DNA from: Pieris napi
Taxonomy: Eukaryota > Arthropoda > Insecta > Lepidoptera > Pieridae
DNA length: 64,000 bases
Direction: 5' to 3'
NCBI RefSeq assembly: GCF_905475465.1
Contig: NC_062241.1
Span: 9,114,001-9,178,000, forward strand
Shown: piece after piece, positions 59,275 through 64,000 of the stretch
Numbering within the stretch: position 1 is the stretch's first letter
How the letters are laid out: every line of letters begins with the position of its first letter
Position numbers and translations under genes: made by a program
Notes under the pieces: model-generated
What the model saw: the letters and a program-made list of their open reading frames with translations, nothing else
The model's database searches: none
Told to the model about the DNA's origin: nothing

Positions 59275-60802
59275 TTAAAGGAGCAGCGTTGGACGGTGAA
59301 AGAATATTAGACTGTGATAAAGTGTTAATGAGAATTTTTATTAGGTCTGCAATTGATTGTAATGTCAAATCATTATTGTTGTTTGTGTTTAATCCACAAC
59401 CATTTCTGGGTGAGGGCATATCATAATCTTTAATTAATTGTTGTTGTGTATTTCTGTCATAACCTTTGGATAGTTTAGGAATAGATTTTGGTTTAAGAAA
59501 AAAAGTCTTTTTGTAAGAGTTACTCAAAGACTGTTTATGAGACTGTTCAATTTGAGGAGTAGAAATTGTAGAAGCACCTACATTGGAAGAAGAAAATAAA
59601 GCATCAGCATAAGATATTTTTGAGATAGGTGCATGAATTTTAGATGCTTCAGCGTACGAAATACAGCTCTTGGCCATAGATTCTTTGATGGCTTTTTGGC
59701 GATCAAATTCTAAACATCTTTTACTTGTGGCAAAATGGGAACCTTGACATAAACAACAGTATGCATCTTCCTCTAGGATAGAGCACTGATCAGCCGAATG
59801 GTCTTGGCCACACTTGAAACACTTTGGTTTTGATCTACATAATGATTTAACATGACCAAATCTGCAACAATTGTAGCACTGTATTGTGGGGAAAATGTAA
59901 AGATCAACTGGGAGGGAAGTGTAGCAAATAAAAATTCGCTTAGGTAGTATTTGTCCATCAAATGTAAGAACCACAGTTTCAGTAGGCTTAAACTCACTGC
60001 CATTACTAGTAATGATACGCCGTCTCATTCTTCTTATTTTTAAAATTGGACCGCATCCAACAGGTAAATTAATATTTTCCATAACTTCTTCATCTGACCA
60101 CTCAGCAGGTATGCCTCTTACAACACCCATACGGGTAACAGTAAATGTTGGGATAAAAACCTTATACTCGACTGATTGTAAAGCAGAGTTATTTAGGAAA
60201 GAATTTGCGTCCTGGTAATTATTAAAAGACAGAGACAGTCTATTACGACCAATTCGTTTTAAGCTTCCGTTAACAATATTGTGTATAGAATTTCTTTTTA
60301 AGAAACGACCAAAAGCAATTGGGTGGATTGAAACGCTATCATTTGGAGTTTGCTGTACTCTTTGTATGTGAACAACATATGGTGCTGCATCACTTGGCTG
60401 GTATCTTAAACGTGCTACTGATTCTGGCTTTTTATATTCATTAGAGGAATTAAGTTGTGACGGGTTGGATTGTGACTCATTGAACAAGGGAGCAGTGCTA
60501 ATTTGGGTATTGGTTAAAGGAATGCAATGACATTCGTTTGGTTTGATTTCCTTGCCCTCATGTTTCCGACTACGTCTCTTTTTATTACAGTGGGTGCAAT
60601 GTTTATGCACAGTGGCTCTCCGTTTTCGAGCACCACTGCTAGACTTTATAGATCCATCTGTTTCCATTCCAGACTCATCATTTGAAATTGTTACTATACA
60701 GCCCACCCCAGGGACTTCTCCGCCCCCAGGGTCATCAGGCGGCTCCATAAGGAGCAAAAGTATATTAAAATAACTTACCAATAAATCTTCTCTATAATAC
60801 AC
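59201..60802 (-). CDS. LINE ORF1: gag-like nucleic-acid-binding protein
   Basis: 533 aa from the first ATG; a later ATG (MEPPDDPGGGE) is an alternative start. The N-terminal quarter is basic (SGARKRRATVHK, NKKRRSRKHEGKE). The middle resembles the gag domain of insect LINEs (RMGVVRGIPAEWSDEEV). Three zinc knuckles follow at about residues 310-370: CYNCCRFGHVKSLC, CFKCGQDHSADQC and CCLCQGSHFATSKRC. It should coat the element RNA. Its 3' end overlaps the start of ORF2 in another frame. Confidence 0.92.
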   Translation of the reverse strand: MYYREDLLVSYFNILLLLMEPPDDPGGGEVPGVGCIVTISNDESGMETDGSIKSSSGARKRRATVHKHCTHCNKKRRSRKHEGKEIKPNECHCIPLTNTQISTAPLFNESQSNPSQLNSSNEYKKPESVARLRYQPSDAAPYVVHIQRVQQTPNDSVSIHPIAFGRFLKRNSIHNIVNGSLKRIGRNRLSLSFNNYQDANSFLNNSALQSVEYKVFIPTFTVTRMGVVRGIPAEWSDEEVMENINLPVGCGPILKIRRMRRRIITSNGSEFKPTETVVLTFDGQILPKRIFICYTSLPVDLYIFPTIQCYNCCRFGHVKSLCRSKPKCFKCGQDHSADQCSILEEDAYCCLCQGSHFATSKRCLEFDRQKAIKESMAKSCISYAEASKIHAPISKISYADALFSSSNVGASTISTPQIEQSHKQSLSNSYKKTFFLKPKSIPKLSKGYDRNTQQQLIKDYDMPSPRNGCGLNTNNNNDLTLQSIADLIKILINTLSQSNILSPSNAAPLIDTIASLPNYINNGQAGQSSTVEL

Positions 60803-60939
60803 TATTAAATAAAACTAAGAAATAACAAATATATATACATTAACTACACTAGACTACTGATCCAAACCCTAGAAATAAAATAAAATTTAATTAAATCGAA
60901 AAACGCGTCAGTCTACGATCGTATTTCCCGCGCTTCCCC

Positions 60940-60949
60940 CACTATACAC
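60940..60949. repeat. Target-site duplication, 5' side of LINE
   Basis: CACTATACAC, matching 55296-55305. Defines the 5' end of the element on minus at 60939 and shows it is not 5'-truncated. Confidence 0.85.
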
Positions 60950-62445
60950 TTATACAGTATACACTATACTCTGATTTTTTTATTCCATAGAATTCTGACA
61001 TTTCATAAATGTTGCTACTAAAATTCTCCATCGAAAAAGGGACAAATTAGGCCCATTTGAGAGCTACAAAAATAAAATGCTACGTATTTTTTATGTTTTA
61101 CCTACAAAAAGGTAAATCTTAATATTTACTAACTCAAGTGACCTAATACAAATATTTCAATATCACGCACAATATATCGAATTCACTTTAATTACTTTAT
61201 TTTATTCTTTAGCTGGCATGACTGCCTTCCAATCATAGGTTTAGTAAACCTTTAAAAAAAATTTTATCTTTACTTGTGCGTTTTTTACTGTTTGTTATGA
61301 AAAGGGACGTAATTATCAGTCCCCGTAAAACCACTTTTAATGTCGAGCACTCATTGATATACAAAAAACCCAACATGCACAGTCTCGAATAAAAGTAACG
61401 CTCGAAAGTGTCCCAAAACACTATTTCTGTCTCTTTCTATAAGTTACAAGCATATATTATTGCAAAATCAACCTTACGCGAATTGTTTAAAGTTGTTATT
61501 ACAACGTTTCGCGTGCTTTACAGCATGCGTGGTCACGGTGACTGAAGACAAAAGCTGTTGGATGTTAAAAAGTTGTAAATTTATAATAATACATAACTTT
61601 AATCAGGTTAAAAAGTTTTTTCTTTAAATTAAAAAAAAATTTAAAGTGGCTACCTCCTGACCTACACTTTATATAGCGTAAATATATTTGTCAAAAACTA
61701 CACACAAAAAGTTCAAAAGTACATATATTTATTTATAAAAAGAAACACAAATAAATAACATCGACTCCACTTATTAGAACAGGGTCATTCTTATAATGCG
61801 AAAAAAAATAAAAAGAAGACTGTAATGCGTTGTTCTAACACTGAATAAGCAGCCATTGAAGTTGGCCGTATAGAAGTTTGTGCGTTGAATGAAGTTTTTA
61901 GAAAAAATAAATAAAAATCACACATTGCTTGTTATAATCAGTCATAAAAAACAAAAACTAATCAATAAAGTTTTTAATTACCGAGAAAAATGATATCCCA
62001 TCCTTTTTTAGCCTTCTTGACGTTATATTTTTACAATTTCTCACAGAACACTTTGGCATTTTTAACAACTGCTCCCAGACGCGAGCGACGCGAGACTATT
62101 TCAAATGAGCGCACAATTTAGAATGTTGCGCTCATTTTTTGAGGACGTTTTTTAGACGTTGAGTGTGCATCTTGGGTTTTTTGTATATCAATGCGAGCAC
62201 CGCTCTTAATAAAAAAACATTCACTAACAAATAAAATGTATCTATAGAGTCAGACTCATATTGAAATTGAAAAATGTGCCCGGCCAAAAAGGTTTAGAAT
62301 CTCTGAAATGTCAAAAATGATATCTGTCAGAATTCAACGGAATTAAAAATCAGAGTATAGTTTTAATGAAAATTTGGACTTTTACAAGTCACAACTGACA
62401 ATAAGAACGAACGAATAACGAATACTTTTGGATTAGTAAATTAAA
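60950..62445. other. Intergenic DNA between the LINE and TAF8
   Basis: AT-rich, no exon recognised. The sequence ACTATACACT/GTATACACTA is repeated at 60941-60970. It may include the original DROSHA promoter, displaced by the LINE. Confidence 0.4.
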
Positions 62446-62910
62446 ATTAGTATGGTATCCCTAAAAGTTTGATATATTTTGTGGATCAAACTTACTTGAT
62501 ACTTGATTTTATTTTATTATTTTTTACATTGATAAAATAAATACTACACGTATTTAGTCTTTTACTATTGATACTTAAAATGACTAGCATTGCATGGAAA
62601 ACTAAAACTATATTTATTATAAAACACAACTTTATTCGGAATAATCAAATCCTACGAAAGAAATGAAATATTCTATCAAATAAAACAAAGTTTATTATAC
62701 CTGTTAACTATTCGGAAAAAATTTATAATAGAAATAAAAATGAGTAATTGCATGAAGTATCAAGACATTAAATCATACTAACCTAAGAAATTCAATGACA
62801 TTCTGTGTTGCCATCCGAAAGTTTTCAAATAATTCAATTATCTTCTTTTTTTTTTTCCTTTATGGCTCTGGCACGGTTTGTGCATTAAATTATCTTCTTT
62901 CATTTGCCTG
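62446..62910 (-). mobile_element. IS630/mariner-like MITE (family D), decayed copy
   Basis: Matches the copy at 43733-44190 in reverse (GGTATCCCTAAAAGTTTGAT, CTTGATACTTGATTTTATTT, AATGACATTCTGTGTTGCCA, CCGAAAGTTTTCAAATAATT). The left terminal repeat is missing, and the right end is decayed (TTTCATTTGCCTG) and split by the 39-bp insertion at 62849. Confidence 0.75.
62849..62887 (-). mobile_element. 39-bp retroposed insertion with 13-bp duplication
   Basis: AATTATCTTCTTT occurs at 62836-62848 and again at 62888-62900. Between them, on the minus strand, lies GCACAAACCGTGCCAGAGCC followed by ATAAAGGAAAAAAAAA, i.e. a very short sequence ending in poly(A). This is the pattern of an extremely 5'-truncated retroelement inserted in an older MITE. 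Confidence 0.8.
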
Positions 62911-63381
62911 TCTATAATACAAAGAATATAGATTAAAAACCTTGATTAAAACACTCAATTTGTGAGGTAATTTCAAATATTAATTATACATTCAAGTAAT
63001 AGTTTTTTTTATTAATGCGGGTTCATTTTATATATAATTACCTAATAATATTAATGATTATAGAGCTCTTATTTTATTTTTGGTTTAGTTTGTTGGTTGG
63101 CTTAATATGAATTGTATAGAAATGAACGTTTTTTTTAAATATCTTGGTTTCCCTAAATTTGGGGGTAAACACCCAAGCTAAAGACCTCTCTATTATGTCT
63201 TTATTGTTTTGACGTTAATAGTTAATACTAAAACTTGGTACAATCTGTGATAATCTTAGCTGTTGCTTCATGACAAATGTTGAAAATTAAATTGACAAAC
63301 AAATGATAAACAAGTTTTCATTCTAAATTAGCTTTTGATTTCAAGTTCTAATTTCGTCTATAGCACTGTGAAATCAATATC
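62911..63381 (+). promoter_or_regulatory. TAF8 5' flank
   Basis: AT-rich sequence between the MITE and the TAF8 ATG. No core promoter motif is convincing; the last 50-100 bases are probably 5' UTR. Confidence 0.35.
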
Positions 63382-63973
63382 ATGTCCGAGACAACAGAAA
63401 AAATTGAAAGTAATGGTGATGCTCGGAGAAGAATACTTAACATAGCAGTATCAACTGTCCTTTTAGAAAGTGGATTCGAAACAGTAGACAAAATTAGCCT
63501 AGAGACGTTGACGGAGATGTTACAATGCTGTAAGAATACTCGATTTAATCTTCAATTTATATGGCTGTTTCACATCACACTTTAAGCTTTGTATTCCTCA
63601 TATTTCAGTTTTTACAGAAGTTGGTAACTCAGCAAATCGCTACTGTGAATTATCTGGTAGAGTAGAACCTGTATTGGCTGATGTTATGTTGGCGCTTATC
63701 AATATGGGCAAGTTATAAATAAATATCTATTATAATTGAAATAACTTATATAACATTAATCTTTGGCTAATTTTATTGCTTATAGGAATAAGTCTTCAAG
63801 GCTTAGAGCAATATGCAGCTAGGCCAAATAGACATGTAATTCAGCCACCACAACAAGCACCTGTGCCTAGAACACCAGCTATGTTGTCAGCTGGTTCAAA
63901 AGCTAAGCCATCTCCACACATACCATTCCACTTACCAGCATTTCCTGATCCGCATGCATACATAAGAACACCT
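63382..63973 (+). CDS. Taf8: TFIID subunit 8 (TAF8), first three coding exons, partial
   Basis: TAF8 pairs with TAF10 through its histone fold and anchors TAF2 in TFIID. Exons 63382-63529, 63609-63707 and 63786-63973, in frame; the third ends at a consensus donor (ACACCT/GTAAGT) and the gene continues off the window. Residues about 15-95 form the bromodomain-associated histone fold (ARRRILNIAVSTVLLESGFE, CELSGRVEPVLADVMLALIN). Then come MGISLQGLEQYA, a Pro-rich linker, and the TAF8 hallmark SPHIPFHLPAFPDPHAYIRT. The second intron has a GC donor: ATGG/GCAAGT to ATAG/GAATA. A GT alternative at the same place would break the frame. Known in Drosophila as prodos. Head to head with DROSHA, 8.3 kb apart, of which the LINE and MITE fill about 6.1 kb. 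Confidence 0.95.
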
Positions 63974-64000
63974 GTAAGTATTCCTTCTTATTATATTTAT

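Larger units (their letters stand above)
55306..60939 (-). mobile_element. Full-length intact non-LTR retrotransposon, I-type
   Basis: A 5634-bp element on the minus strand: 5' UTR beginning GGGGGAAGCGCGGGAAATAC, ORF1 (60802-59201), ORF2 (59274 or 59241 to 55540), a short 3' UTR and a 22-base poly(A) tail. CACTATACAC flanks both ends. Both ORFs are open, so it may be competent to move. The presence of an RNase H domain after the reverse transcriptase points to the I superfamily rather than classic Jockey; the exact clade is inference. It is inserted 215 bp upstream of the DROSHA start codon in the same orientation as that gene. A truncated sibling is at 46498-47203. Confidence 0.93.

Noticed and set aside
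55306..60939. Endogenous virus or LTR retrotransposon
   Set aside because: No long terminal repeats, no protease, integrase or envelope; APE endonuclease and poly(A) tail identify a non-LTR element.

Overview
This is a window of animal nuclear DNA, most likely from a moth or butterfly. The evidence is an AT-rich sequence, protein-coding genes cut into short exons by GT-AG introns, single-copy metazoan genes, and several repeats I recognise as typical of Lepidoptera (tRNA-derived SINEs, short fold-back MITEs, an I-type LINE). There is no bacterial gene layout, no CRISPR array and no virus. The species call is inference; the gene calls rest on reading the exons frame by frame.

Layout from left to right: (1) 1-10140 is non-coding and probably belongs to the very long first coding intron of a SIK2-type kinase gene on the minus strand, whose first coding exon is 10141-10266. 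(2) NAA30, the NatC catalytic subunit, on plus (11754-12805, 2 exons). (3) NAE1/APP-BP1, the NEDD8 E1 regulatory subunit, on minus as one uninterrupted ORF (13473-15080). (4) TMEM185 on plus (16492-20524, 7 exons). (5) A CCDC142-like gene on plus (25155-35157, 18 exons, 810 aa). (6) DROSHA on minus (55091-37519, 19 coding exons, 1353 aa), with both RNase III domains and the dsRBD intact. (7) A full-length, apparently intact non-LTR retrotransposon (55306-60939, minus) with a 10-bp target duplication, about 215 bp upstream of the DROSHA start codon. (8) The first three coding exons of TAF8 on plus (63382 to past the window edge).

The genes are unrelated housekeeping genes: NAA30 acetylates protein N-termini, NAE1 starts NEDD8 conjugation, DROSHA cuts primary microRNAs, TAF8 is a TFIID subunit. 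SIK/NAA30, NAE1/TMEM185 and DROSHA/TAF8 are head-to-head pairs; NAA30/NAE1 and CCDC142/DROSHA are tail-to-tail.

The richest part for discovery is the mobile DNA, mainly in the DROSHA introns. A 5'-truncated copy of the same LINE lies in one intron with its own target duplication, and inside it sits a fold-back MITE; the intact LINE supplies the empty site and so defines the MITE ends and its TATA duplication. Another intron holds a TA-flanked element with remnants of an IS630-like DDE transposase, nested in a GC-rich inverted-repeat element. A 71-nt pre-miRNA-like hairpin lies in a DROSHA intron. I found no convincing new multi-gene system.
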